The position numbers and the translations under genes are program-made. Positions 35,972 to 44,436 of a stretch of 64,000 nucleotides of DNA are shown here, piece after piece. Every line of letters starts with the position of its first letter. The stretch's first letter is position 1. Under the pieces are notes generated by a model, which was given only the letters and a program-made list of their open reading frames with translations, was not told where the DNA came from and made no database searches. The stretch comes from Aequorivita sp. H23M31 (GTDB lineage Bacteria > Bacteroidota > Bacteroidia > Flavobacteriales > Flavobacteriaceae): the NCBI RefSeq assembly GCF_004022485.1, contig NZ_CP034951.1, positions 992,001-1,056,000 of the forward strand. Direction: 5' to 3'.

Positions 35972-38122
35972 ATGAAAAACCTCATTCTTTTCCTTATTAC
36001 CGGACTTTACGCATCAATGGCATTTTCACAAATCCATTATCCCCCAACCCCAAAAATATTGGTCCAGGATACTTTATGGGGAAATGTTTACGATGATAAT
36101 TATAGAAGGCTGGAAAACATGAAAGACCCCAAAGTTGTTTCATGGTTTAAGGCCGAAGCCCAACTTACCGATTCCATTATGGACAACATAACCGGCAGGG
36201 ATGAGCTTATTGCTGAATGGAGAAAATTGGATGCCCTTCAGCCGCCTGTTTATTATGATATAAAGGTACAAGCTGGAAGATATTTTTTTCAAAAAAGCAA
36301 TCCGGGCGAAAAAGCGAGCAAAGTATATTATCGAAATGGAATAAACGGAAAGGATGAGTTGTTGTTTGATCCTCTAACCTTTATTCCCGGAAAAACACTG
36401 TCTGTAGAATCCATTAGACCCAGTTATGATGGATCCAAGTTGCTATTGGGATATTCCGAACAGGGTGCAGAAGTGTCAACTCTTAGAGTAATGGATGTAA
36501 ATTCCAAGAAATTTTTGCCAGATGAAATTTTAGCAACTGCCGGTGCGGGAGGTTGGACTTTTGATAACAGTTCCTTTTTCTATACGTGGATTAAATCCGC
36601 AGATAACACCGATCCCGCAGCCCGTCTCAATCCTAAATTCAAACTTCATCGTTTGGGAAACCCTGTAAGCTCTGATATTGACTTCTTTAGCAATGAAAAA
36701 TATCCATCTTTGAATATTGATTCAAAGGCCTATCCTTATGCATACTTATCCAAAGATGCACCGGATTATATATTTTCCACCGTGGAAACTGTCCAGCGTG
36801 AAATGGCTCTCTATTACGCCCCCATTTCGGAATTCAATGCTACCATAAATTGGAAACCGCTAATTACTACCGAGGACGAAATTGTGCGGAATACAGAATT
36901 CTTCGATGGAAAGATTTATGGTATCACTTATAAGAACGCAAAAAACTTTCAGTTGGTCGCAACAGATTTAAAAAATCCGGATTGGAAGAATGCCGAAATT
37001 GTTGTACCCGAAAAATCCTATACCCTTGAAAATTTTATCCGTTCAAAGGATTACATCTTATTACACTACAGTGACGGTCTGGTTGACTATCTTTTCAAAT
37101 ACAATCCCAAGACCAAAAAAACCACAGAAGTAAAAACTCCTTACAAGGGATCGATTTACCTTATCCGTCTGGATTATAATTCCAATGAGATTGTGATGCT
37201 GAGCACCTCGTGGAATAAACCTTTTACGGACTTTATTTATAACGCGGACACAGATCAATTCAGTGAAAGTTCCTTTAATAAAATGCCGGATTATCCTGAT
37301 AGTTATACAAATCTGGTGGTGGAGGAAGTTGAGGTAAAAGGGCACGATGGGCTCATGGTTCCGTTGTCTATTATTTACCAGCCGGGTATAAAAAAAGACG
37401 GTTCAAATGTTTGCTATATGGAAGGGTATGGTGCTTATGGAATCAGTATGACCCCTTCTTTCGCAACTCGACTATATTCCATGGCAGTTAAGGGAGTGGT
37501 GATTGCCATTCCACACGTTCGCGGTGGTAGCGAAAAAGGAGAGGAATGGTATAAAGCCGGTTTTAAATCCACAAAACCCAATACCTGGAAGGATTTTATA
37601 AGCTGTGCGGAATATTTGATTGACCAAGGTTTTACCAATTCAAAAAAGTTGGCAGGATCTGGAACAAGTGCCGGCGGAATTCTTATTAGCAGAGCAATAA
37701 CAGAAAGACCGGACCTTTTTGCTGCCGCCGTTTGCAATGTAGGTTTGGGAAATGCCATGAGAGGAGAGTTTTCCCCAAATGGCCCGGTAAATATTCCCGA
37801 ATTCGGAACCGTAACGGACCCCGAAGAAACCAAAGCCTTATATGAAATGGATGGGATGCAGCACGTAAAGGACGGTGTAAAATATCCCGCCGTCATGTGC
37901 GTGGCCGGTTGGAACGATCCACGTGTTGTTCCATGGCAACCGGGAAAATTGGCCGCCGCACTTCAAAATTCATCAACCTCTGGAAAACCCGTTCTGCTGA
38001 AAATAAATTATGACAATGGCCATTTCACCGATGACAAAGAGGTGAGCTGGGCAAACTTCGCCAACCAGTACGCCTTTTTGATGTGGCAATGTGGACATCC
38101 GGAATTTCATCCAAAAAAATAA
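35972..38122 (+). CDS. Prolyl oligopeptidase family serine peptidase (S9A), secreted
   Basis: About 716 residues from ATG 35972, chosen because a typical signal peptide (K-N-L-I-L-F-L-I-T-G-L, ending A-F-S-Q) starts there; the open frame reaches back to 35915. An N-terminal propeller domain is followed by an alpha/beta hydrolase domain with the nucleophile G-T-S-A-G-G (about S566), the aspartate in G-W-N-D-P-R-V and the histidine in N-G-H-F-T. It cleaves short proline-containing peptides, here probably in the periplasm. It follows the protease remnant and the two-component pair. Confidence 0.93.
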   Translation: MKNLILFLITGLYASMAFSQIHYPPTPKILVQDTLWGNVYDDNYRRLENMKDPKVVSWFKAEAQLTDSIMDNITGRDELIAEWRKLDALQPPVYYDIKVQAGRYFFQKSNPGEKASKVYYRNGINGKDELLFDPLTFIPGKTLSVESIRPSYDGSKLLLGYSEQGAEVSTLRVMDVNSKKFLPDEILATAGAGGWTFDNSSFFYTWIKSADNTDPAARLNPKFKLHRLGNPVSSDIDFFSNEKYPSLNIDSKAYPYAYLSKDAPDYIFSTVETVQREMALYYAPISEFNATINWKPLITTEDEIVRNTEFFDGKIYGITYKNAKNFQLVATDLKNPDWKNAEIVVPEKSYTLENFIRSKDYILLHYSDGLVDYLFKYNPKTKKTTEVKTPYKGSIYLIRLDYNSNEIVMLSTSWNKPFTDFIYNADTDQFSESSFNKMPDYPDSYTNLVVEEVEVKGHDGLMVPLSIIYQPGIKKDGSNVCYMEGYGAYGISMTPSFATRLYSMAVKGVVIAIPHVRGGSEKGEEWYKAGFKSTKPNTWKDFISCAEYLIDQGFTNSKKLAGSGTSAGGILISRAITERPDLFAAAVCNVGLGNAMRGEFSPNGPVNIPEFGTVTDPEETKALYEMDGMQHVKDGVKYPAVMCVAGWNDPRVVPWQPGKLAAALQNSSTSGKPVLLKINYDNGHFTDDKEVSWANFANQYAFLMWQCGHPEFHPKK

Positions 38123-38231
38123 AAAATAATCTGACATTTCATTAAGCCAATTTCACACTTCCTAAAACGGCAGATTGAGGAGGCCCATTTCGCGAATACT
38201 TTTATATCCTGTTCATCTATAAGCATTTATT

Positions 38232-38513
38232 ATGAAAAGGAAGTTTATAAGTATTTTATTAATAGGCATTATATCAGAAGGATGTTCCAGTGAATTCGGC
38301 TTGAAAAACATGGATACAATTACCCCTGATGCCAAGAATTTTATTACCGAAAGGAAGGAGAATTCCGTAGAAAAGGATCTGACAGAGAATCTGGAAAGAT
38401 ATAACCTACCCATCTCAAAAGAGACTTTTGATATCCTTGCTGACTATGAGCAATTGTGCATTTGCCTTAAAAATATTGCGAATTATAGCCCAACCTTAAA
38501 CTTATTATTCTAA
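38232..38513 (+). CDS. Small exported protein of unknown function
   Basis: 93 residues. A basic start and hydrophobic stretch (I-S-I-L-L-I-G-I-I-S) lead to a Cys at about residue 19, which could be a lipidation site, although the preceding S-E-G is a weak lipobox. The rest is polar, with no recognised domain and two further Cys near the end (L-C-I-C-L). It is the first of three consecutive small exported-protein genes and lies 19 bases before the GH5 gene. Confidence 0.55.
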   Translation: MKRKFISILLIGIISEGCSSEFGLKNMDTITPDAKNFITERKENSVEKDLTENLERYNLPISKETFDILADYEQLCICLKNIANYSPTLNLLF

Positions 38514-38532
38514 AAATTAAACTGCTACCTAT

Positions 38533-39669
38533 ATGAAAAATAATTTAAATTTTTTCCGTTCGGTATTTAAAAAGGGTTTTAAATTTCCGATTGTCATTTT
38601 AGTTATACTTCTGTCACACGCCTGTAGCGAAAATGACGATCCCGAACCAACTCCGGCACCAGAGCAAAATCTAACCTTACACGTTTCAGGAAAGGATCTA
38701 ATGCTTCCCAATGATGAAAAAATAATACTCCGTGGCATCAACTACCCGATAATTGATGCTTATGAAATTGGTTATCCCGATGTTATCCATTATTTATTGG
38801 ACGAAGCTTCAAAAACGGGTGCCAATTGCATCCGTTTTCCCTGGTACACCAATGGAAAGCATTTTTGGGATGGTCCATTGGGTCATCCGGGATTAGTTGA
38901 TAGTTGGGTAGCTGATGGCTCTTTAAAGGATATGCTGGCGTATAGCCACCAAAAAGGAATGATTCCCATATTGGAACTTCACGATCCCGGATATATTACC
39001 TGTACCAATGACTGGAATTATTTTAATACGGTGGTGGCAGATTGGTGGAAAAGCGAAAATGTAAGAACGCTTATTGAGCAAACCCAGGAATATTTGATTA
39101 TCAACCTCGCCAACGAATTTGGTCATGTTCGTTTTGGTGCTGATCCCAATGCGCTCAACACTTTTAAAAGCAATTATATACAACTTATCCTTTCCCTAAG
39201 AAATTTGGGGATAAAGGTTCCCATAATGATAGATGCTCCGGACTGTGGTACCTCGTCTTCGGAATTGCTTTCCATCGCCGAAGAAATGCTTCAGGCAGAT
39301 CCGTTACACAACCTCATTTTCTCTGTTCATGCCTATTGGTATGGTTATGCTTCTACACCGGTAGTGATTGATCAAAAACTGGATGAGATTAATAATAAAG
39401 ATGTTTGTTTTGTCTTTGGGGAAATAGCCAATTTCCAAGATGTAAATGAATGTGGCTCACAAAATATTCTGGACATTACCACCCACGTTCTTGAAAAAGC
39501 ATGTTCCAATCAAATAGGCTGGCTGGCCTGGACCTATGATCAAGATTGTAGTGCACCGAGAGAAATGACCACGGATGGTTCCTTCCTAAACTTAACCGAA
39601 TGGGGGAATTTTATTGTGAACGATCCAGAATTCGGACTAAAATCCAATGCGGGCTGTGGCGCCCATTAA
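38533..39669 (+). CDS. Glycoside hydrolase family 5-like lipoprotein
   Basis: A 378-residue protein. After a basic and hydrophobic start, the lipobox L-S-H-A-C precedes a Pro/Glu-rich spacer (about residues 35-48), as in surface-exposed lipoproteins. The catalytic domain has I-L-R-G-I-N-Y, G-A-N-C-I-R-F-P-W, the acid/base glutamate in N-L-A-N-E-F-G (E195) and the nucleophile in F-G-E-I-A-N-F (E297). This matches GH5/cellulase-type TIM barrels, including mannanases. The substrate is not determined. No SusC/SusD genes are nearby, so it is not in a typical polysaccharide locus. Confidence 0.82.
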   Translation: MKNNLNFFRSVFKKGFKFPIVILVILLSHACSENDDPEPTPAPEQNLTLHVSGKDLMLPNDEKIILRGINYPIIDAYEIGYPDVIHYLLDEASKTGANCIRFPWYTNGKHFWDGPLGHPGLVDSWVADGSLKDMLAYSHQKGMIPILELHDPGYITCTNDWNYFNTVVADWWKSENVRTLIEQTQEYLIINLANEFGHVRFGADPNALNTFKSNYIQLILSLRNLGIKVPIMIDAPDCGTSSSELLSIAEEMLQADPLHNLIFSVHAYWYGYASTPVVIDQKLDEINNKDVCFVFGEIANFQDVNECGSQNILDITTHVLEKACSNQIGWLAWTYDQDCSAPREMTTDGSFLNLTEWGNFIVNDPEFGLKSNAGCGAH

Positions 39670-39702
39670 AACTTAATATTAATCCTTAAAAATTGTTGCA
39701 CT

Positions 39703-40311
39703 ATGAAATCAAATTTGAAGTTAATTATGATTGCCCTTTTTTCACTGGTTCTCGCCTGTTCCCCAGAAGATGGCAAAGATGGTATAAATGGAGTGGATGG
39801 CCAGAATGGCCAAGATGGCCAACAGGGAATTCCCGGAGAAAATGGAAATGCCAATGTGGTCTCCTATGGATTCGATGTAAATCGTGCTGATTGGGGCTCC
39901 CCGGCAAACTATGGAGAAGGTAATATTTTTAGAGATTTTGTAATTACGCAAGACTTAATTGGGGGAAACAGTTTATCTCAAATATTCAGTGATGGCGGAG
40001 CTGTGCTAATATATGCCAGGATTCTTCCCGTGGGAGATTATTTCTTGATGCCAATTGCTTTTTCGTATGCCGGAGTTGGAGTGAGGTTGACCGCCTCCTT
40101 AAACCGAGAATCTTTGTTTATCAGTAAAACCACAAACGGATGGGACAATTTAAGTATTGCCGATAATGAAATCCCAGAAGTTATAAACTTCAAAATAGTG
40201 CTCATTCCCAAAGAAGCGGCTGGTAGAATGGCAAATAATAAAGAGGTTGATGTTAATAGCTACCAATCTGTGATGAAGTTTTTTTCGGAAGAGATAAAAC
40301 GGATGGAATAA
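39703..40311 (+). CDS. Lipoprotein with a short collagen-like Gly-X-Y stretch
   Basis: A 202-residue protein with a lipoprotein signal peptide (S-L-V-L-A-C) and directly after it about nine Gly-X-Y triplets (G-K-D-G-I-N-G-V-D-G-Q-N-G). A globular domain of about 150 residues follows; it resembles C-terminal domains of Bacteroidota collagen-like lipoproteins, whose role is unknown. The triplets may form a trimeric stalk that holds the domain off the membrane. It lies 33 bases after the GH5 gene and is followed by a strong terminator, so the three small exported genes probably form one operon ending here. Confidence 0.8.
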   Translation: MKSNLKLIMIALFSLVLACSPEDGKDGINGVDGQNGQDGQQGIPGENGNANVVSYGFDVNRADWGSPANYGEGNIFRDFVITQDLIGGNSLSQIFSDGGAVLIYARILPVGDYFLMPIAFSYAGVGVRLTASLNRESLFISKTTNGWDNLSIADNEIPEVINFKIVLIPKEAAGRMANNKEVDVNSYQSVMKFFSEEIKRME

Positions 40312-40334
40312 TTTTGTTTAACCATACCATTGAG

Positions 40335-40368
40335 GAGCCGTCTGGGAAATAGACGGCTCTATTTTTTT
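40335..40368 (+). terminator. Intrinsic terminator after the collagen-like lipoprotein gene
   Basis: A perfect 9-base stem, GAGCCGTCT / AGACGGCTC, with a 7-base loop is followed by TATTTTTTT. It starts 24 bases after the stop codon. Confidence 0.9.
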
Positions 40369-40451
40369 AGCAGACTTGTCAATTGAGCATAAATTGCTAT
40401 CCTCCCTATTATTTATGATATAGATAAGTTAGGGGCAAATTGAAAAATACT

Positions 40452-40730
40452 ATGAGAGTAACATTGGCATTTTTGATTTTAATGATGATTGGTTGTTCAA
40501 ACCAAAAAAAAGAAAACGGAATTGAAACTAAATCTGATTTTGAAAAATATGATGAATTAGTTTGGAGCGGAATGCTGAATTTTAAAGACAAAAATTATGA
40601 AAATTCACTATCCGATTTTTAAGATGCATTTAAAATCAAATCTAACGAAAGTGTTTCGGATTATTATTATGCTTCGGCTTCTGCCCTAAATTTAAATATG
40701 GATAAAGTTGCGAAGGACTTTTGCCCGTAA
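40452..40730 (+). pseudogene. Lipoprotein with TPR-like repeat, interrupted by an in-frame TAA
   Basis: From ATG 40452 the frame reads a lipoprotein signal peptide (lipobox M-I-G-C), then a helical segment Y-D-E-L-V-W-S-G-M-L-N-F-K-D-K-N-Y-E-N-S-L-S-D-F, a TAA at 40620-40622, and continues in the same frame with D-A-F-K-I-K-S-N and Y-Y-Y-A-S-A-S-A-L-N to a second stop at 40728. The halves join into a tetratricopeptide-like repeat, so the TAA probably replaces a Gln or Glu codon. The gene is also very short for a TPR protein, so the 3' part may be lost as well. Confidence 0.65.
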
Positions 40731-40784
40731 TTGTAACAAAATCACGACACAATGGAATTACCTAAACTTTCATTCTATGCGGAA

Positions 40785-42554
40785 TTATAATGGGGACACC
40801 AAATCCAGAAACCACTCCTTTACTTCGCCTTCTAAGTGAGGCGAAAGTCTTTCCCGGACCATATCGTGATACGTATTGATCCAATCAATTTCTTGTTGCG
40901 AAAGCATCTCTCGCACCATGATGCTTTTAAAAAACGGACATAAGGTTAATGTCTCAAATTCATAAAAAGTATTCCATTCCGTTTTTTTCCAGTTTTTAAC
41001 CAAAATAAGATTTTCATGCCGGATTCCATATTTACCCTCAACGTAGTAACCCGGCTCATTGGATAGCACCATTCCGGCTTCTAGATCTACGGGATTAAGA
41101 TCTTTTCGGATACTTTGGGGCCCTTCGTGAACATTCAAGAAACTTCCCACACCGTGACCAGTTCCGTGATTATAGTCCTTCCCCTCTTTCCATAATGGCA
41201 TTCTGGCAAATGCATCCAGCTGTACTCCTTTGGTTCCCTTTGGAAATTTAACCATTGACAATTGAATAAGTCCCTGCAAAACTCTTGTAGCGTCTTCCTT
41301 AAATTCTTGCGACACCTCGCCCAGTGGAAAGGTGCGTGTAATATCCGTTGTTCCTTCTATATATTGTCCGCCTGAATCAACTAAAATACTGCCCTTATTT
41401 GTCACCTGTGCACTACCTTCAGATTTGGCAGAATAATGGATAATCGCTCCATTTCCCTTATATCCCACAATACTGCCGAAACTTTCTCCGATAAAATTCT
41501 TTCCTTCGGCACGAAAACCCCGCAGTTTCGTACCAATAGTATATTCATCCAATTCCTCTTCTCCAGCCGTTTGAGTAAGCCAATAAAGGAACTTCACCAT
41601 AGCCACTCCGTCACGAACCATGACCGTTCTGAAACCTTGCTGTTCGGTTTCATTTTTCACCGCTTTCATTAAATTGCCCGGAACTGGTTTTTCAATGATT
41701 GTATTTTCACTTTTAATAGCTTCAAAAATGGATTGGTTACTATTGGGTGAAATAAGAATTGATTCGTCTTTTAAAGTTTCAAGATGGTTGAAAAAACTGT
41801 CGTAAGATTTTAGTTCCACTCCCTCCTTCTGAAGTTGGCTTTTTGTTTTTTCATCTATTTTCTTCATATCGACAAAGAGAAAACATTTTTCTGTTGAAAG
41901 AACAATGTATCCTAAAAAAACGGGGTTACTCTTTACATCACTTCCTCTAAGGTTTAATGTCCAAGCAACATCATCCAAGCTTGAGATTATATGTAGAGAT
42001 GCGCCTTCAGATTTCATTTTCTGCCTAATACTGGAAATTTTATCCTCTACGGACTGGCCAGCCAATTCTACGGGTTGGTCAAAAACAGAATTTTTACTCG
42101 GGGCGGGCCTATCATTCCAAACGTTATCCAATAAGGGTAAACTCCTGAGTTGCCTTTTGTGTTTTGACAATTTATCCTTTAATAAAACCCAATTGGCGTG
42201 CGAAGTAGCCAAACTGTTGACGCCGATGGCAGCTCCCTCAGAAGTTTCGGAAATTATCCAATCGATATAATTTGGAGTGCCTTCAATTCCATCCTTAAAC
42301 AGATCGATTCCCGAGCCTTCCAATTCTTTGGGAGCTTGGGTGAAGTAACGGCCATCCGTCCAAAGCCCGGCTTTATCAAGAGTTACAACCACAAAACCGG
42401 CAGATCCCGTAAACCCTGAAAGCCAGGACCTCTCCTGCCATTCCGACGGAAGGTATTCGCTCATATGCGGATCGGCAGCATAAACAATAAAGGCATCAAT
42501 CTTATTTTTCTTCATTTCGGCTCTCAAAGCAGCAACTTTTTCTTTGGCTTTCAT
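40785..42554 (-). CDS. Aminopeptidase P family protein (Xaa-Pro aminopeptidase, M24B)
   Basis: A 589-residue protein, the long form of aminopeptidase P with two creatinase-like N-terminal domains and a C-terminal pita-bread catalytic domain. Metal ligands are visible: V-D-S-G-G-Q-Y (Asp), T-T-D-I-T-R-T (Asp), G-T-G-H-G-V-G (His), N-E-P-G-Y-Y (Glu) and R-H-E-N-L (Glu). It removes an N-terminal residue preceding proline. No signal peptide is seen, so it is cytoplasmic. It appears monocistronic; the next upstream gene (GNAT) is divergent. Confidence 0.95.
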   Translation of the reverse strand: MKAKEKVAALRAEMKKNKIDAFIVYAADPHMSEYLPSEWQERSWLSGFTGSAGFVVVTLDKAGLWTDGRYFTQAPKELEGSGIDLFKDGIEGTPNYIDWIISETSEGAAIGVNSLATSHANWVLLKDKLSKHKRQLRSLPLLDNVWNDRPAPSKNSVFDQPVELAGQSVEDKISSIRQKMKSEGASLHIISSLDDVAWTLNLRGSDVKSNPVFLGYIVLSTEKCFLFVDMKKIDEKTKSQLQKEGVELKSYDSFFNHLETLKDESILISPNSNQSIFEAIKSENTIIEKPVPGNLMKAVKNETEQQGFRTVMVRDGVAMVKFLYWLTQTAGEEELDEYTIGTKLRGFRAEGKNFIGESFGSIVGYKGNGAIIHYSAKSEGSAQVTNKGSILVDSGGQYIEGTTDITRTFPLGEVSQEFKEDATRVLQGLIQLSMVKFPKGTKGVQLDAFARMPLWKEGKDYNHGTGHGVGSFLNVHEGPQSIRKDLNPVDLEAGMVLSNEPGYYVEGKYGIRHENLILVKNWKKTEWNTFYEFETLTLCPFFKSIMVREMLSQQEIDWINTYHDMVRERLSPHLEGEVKEWFLDLVSPL

Positions 42555-42690
42555 AGGTTTATTTTTGGAAGCAGAAAGTTACAGAAAGTCTGTTTCAGAG
42601 AAAAAGAATATAAACCTTTAACAAGTTTTTAATACCGTATAAAAACCAATCCTAAAATTTGATGGCATACCGCTTAAAGGAATTTAAAAT

Positions 42691-42698
42691 TATATTTG
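42691..42698 (+). promoter_or_regulatory. Probable -7 promoter element for the GNAT gene
   Basis: TATATTTG fits TAnnTTTG and lies 68 bases before the ATG at 42766. The -33 box is unclear. Confidence 0.35.
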
Positions 42699-42765
42699 TT
42701 GATAGAAGAACATCTTCAATTTCTTTCGACTACTGTAATATGAACTTGACTTAAAATTTTAGATA

Positions 42766-43326
42766 ATGGTTAATACGCGAATGGGAAATCGTGGGGATAT
42801 TGATGGAATTCTGGCCCTGCAATCGAAATATCTATATAGCAACCTAAGTGAAGAGGAGCGGAAACAAGGTTTTGTAACCACTCCGTTCACCAAAGAACAA
42901 TTGGAAGAGATTATTAAACAAGATGGAATCTTTATTGGCGAAAAAGACGACAACATAATAGCTTATGTCTTTGCCGGGAGCTGGAGATATTTTGAACCAT
43001 GGGAAATCTTCAATTATATGGTATCCCGTTTCCCCAATCTATCTTTCGAAGGAAGAGCAATCACAACTATCAATAGTTTCCAGTATGGTCCTGTTTGTAT
43101 TGAAGAAAGCTTTCGTGGAAAGGGTCTGTTTAATCAAATCTTCGAAGAAATGCGTTTAGAGTTTCGAAAAAAATATCCCATCTCGGTTACCTTTATTAAT
43201 AAAATCAACGTGATTTCAGAAAAAGCCCACACAAAAAAATTGGGTTGGAAAATAATAGACGAATTTCAGTTTAACAACAATACCTATATCGCACTGGCAT
43301 TTGATATGGAGCAATCGGTATTATAA
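42766..43326 (+). CDS. GNAT family N-acetyltransferase
   Basis: A 186-residue protein with an acetyl-CoA binding region around Q-Y-G-P-V-C-I-E-E-S-F-R-G-K-G-L-F (R-G-K-G-L is the Q/R-x-x-G-x-G/A type loop, about residues 119-123) and a C-terminal beta strand pair. The opening (R-M-G-N-R-G-D-I-D-G-I-L-A-L-Q) is typical of GNAT proteins that act on small molecules or amino groups; the substrate is unknown. It appears monocistronic. The 197 bases after it are AT-rich with no gene. Confidence 0.85.
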   Translation: MVNTRMGNRGDIDGILALQSKYLYSNLSEEERKQGFVTTPFTKEQLEEIIKQDGIFIGEKDDNIIAYVFAGSWRYFEPWEIFNYMVSRFPNLSFEGRAITTINSFQYGPVCIEESFRGKGLFNQIFEEMRLEFRKKYPISVTFINKINVISEKAHTKKLGWKIIDEFQFNNNTYIALAFDMEQSVL

Positions 43327-43523
43327 TAAAAATAAGTATTTCCGAGAAGAAACAAGACAGCTACAACAACCCGGAATCAAGAGCCAAGAAGGAAATGTAA
43401 AAAACTGATAATGTGGCTTATAAATTAAAAGATAGACAAAATTATGATATTTCAATTTTATTCCTAGACCAATTTAAAACGAAAAATAGATAGAATTATA
43501 ATAATTCACCCAAAAAACAATTT

Positions 43524-44435
43524 CTAGTTCACTTCCAATTCCGCAGCAATCTTTTCATTGTAAAGACTTTTGATAATCCCATCGCTTAAACCAATTTTCG
43601 GAACGAATACATTTTTGGATTTGCTCCACTTCATTGCCGAAAGATAAATTCGGGTTGCAGGCACTACCACATCTGCACGGTCAGGATTCATATCAAGCTC
43701 GGTAATCCGTTCCTCAAAAGACATTGCCTTTATCTGCTTGTAATAAGATGATAGATATAAGTAGCTAAGAGGCTTTCCCAGTTTTTTACCACTCTTTTTA
43801 AAGATGGTATTGATGTTTCCGCCACTACCGATCATCGAAACTTTTTGGAAAATTTTTGTCTCCTTTTTTATCCATTCTTCCATATCGTCCCAAACTCCAT
43901 CATCTACCAATCCTTCAATTAGTCTTACGGTTCCAACTTTAAAACTTTTGGATACGAGACTATGGCCGTTTGCGAAAACGGTAATTTCCGTACTTCCTCC
44001 TCCAACATCCACATAGAGAAACACCTTGTCATCCTGAATCAAGGTTTTTAAATCGGTTGAGGCGATAATAGCAGCTTCATCCTTGCCATCTATTATATTG
44101 ATTGAAATGCCGCTTTCTTTTTCAATTTTATCCGCAATCCGTGTTCCGTTAGAAGCTTCCCGCATCGCTGAGGTGGCACAGGCACGGAATCTTTTTATTC
44201 CGTGAGTGCTCATTAATAACCGGAAAGCTGTCATGGCATCGACCATCCTCTTTGAATTGCTTTCTGATATTTTTCCATCGAGAAAAACCTCCGCACCCAG
44301 CCGAATGGGCACTCGGACCAAGGATGTTTTTTTAAAAAGAGTATCTTTTCCCTTCTGCTCTACAACTGTTACAATCAGCAAGCGGATGGCGTTACTGCCA
44401 ATATCTACCGCTCCGTATTTCTCAATATTTAACAA
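43524..44435 (-). CDS. ppx: Exopolyphosphatase, Ppx/GppA family
   Basis: A 303-residue protein with the ASKHA-fold phosphate loop D-I-G-S-N-A-I-R-L-L near the start and a second loop D-V-G-G-G-S-T-E. It begins with TTG at 44435; an upstream in-frame stop and the start position of homologues leave no alternative. It is half the length of E. coli Ppx and matches the short bacterial form. It would release phosphate from polyphosphate or hydrolyse pppGpp. It begins one base after the ppk1 stop, so synthesis and breakdown of polyphosphate are encoded on one message. Confidence 0.92.
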   Translation of the reverse strand: MLNIEKYGAVDIGSNAIRLLIVTVVEQKGKDTLFKKTSLVRVPIRLGAEVFLDGKISESNSKRMVDAMTAFRLLMSTHGIKRFRACATSAMREASNGTRIADKIEKESGISINIIDGKDEAAIIASTDLKTLIQDDKVFLYVDVGGGSTEITVFANGHSLVSKSFKVGTVRLIEGLVDDGVWDDMEEWIKKETKIFQKVSMIGSGGNINTIFKKSGKKLGKPLSYLYLSSYYKQIKAMSFEERITELDMNPDRADVVVPATRIYLSAMKWSKSKNVFVPKIGLSDGIIKSLYNEKIAAELEVN

Positions 44436-44436
44436 A

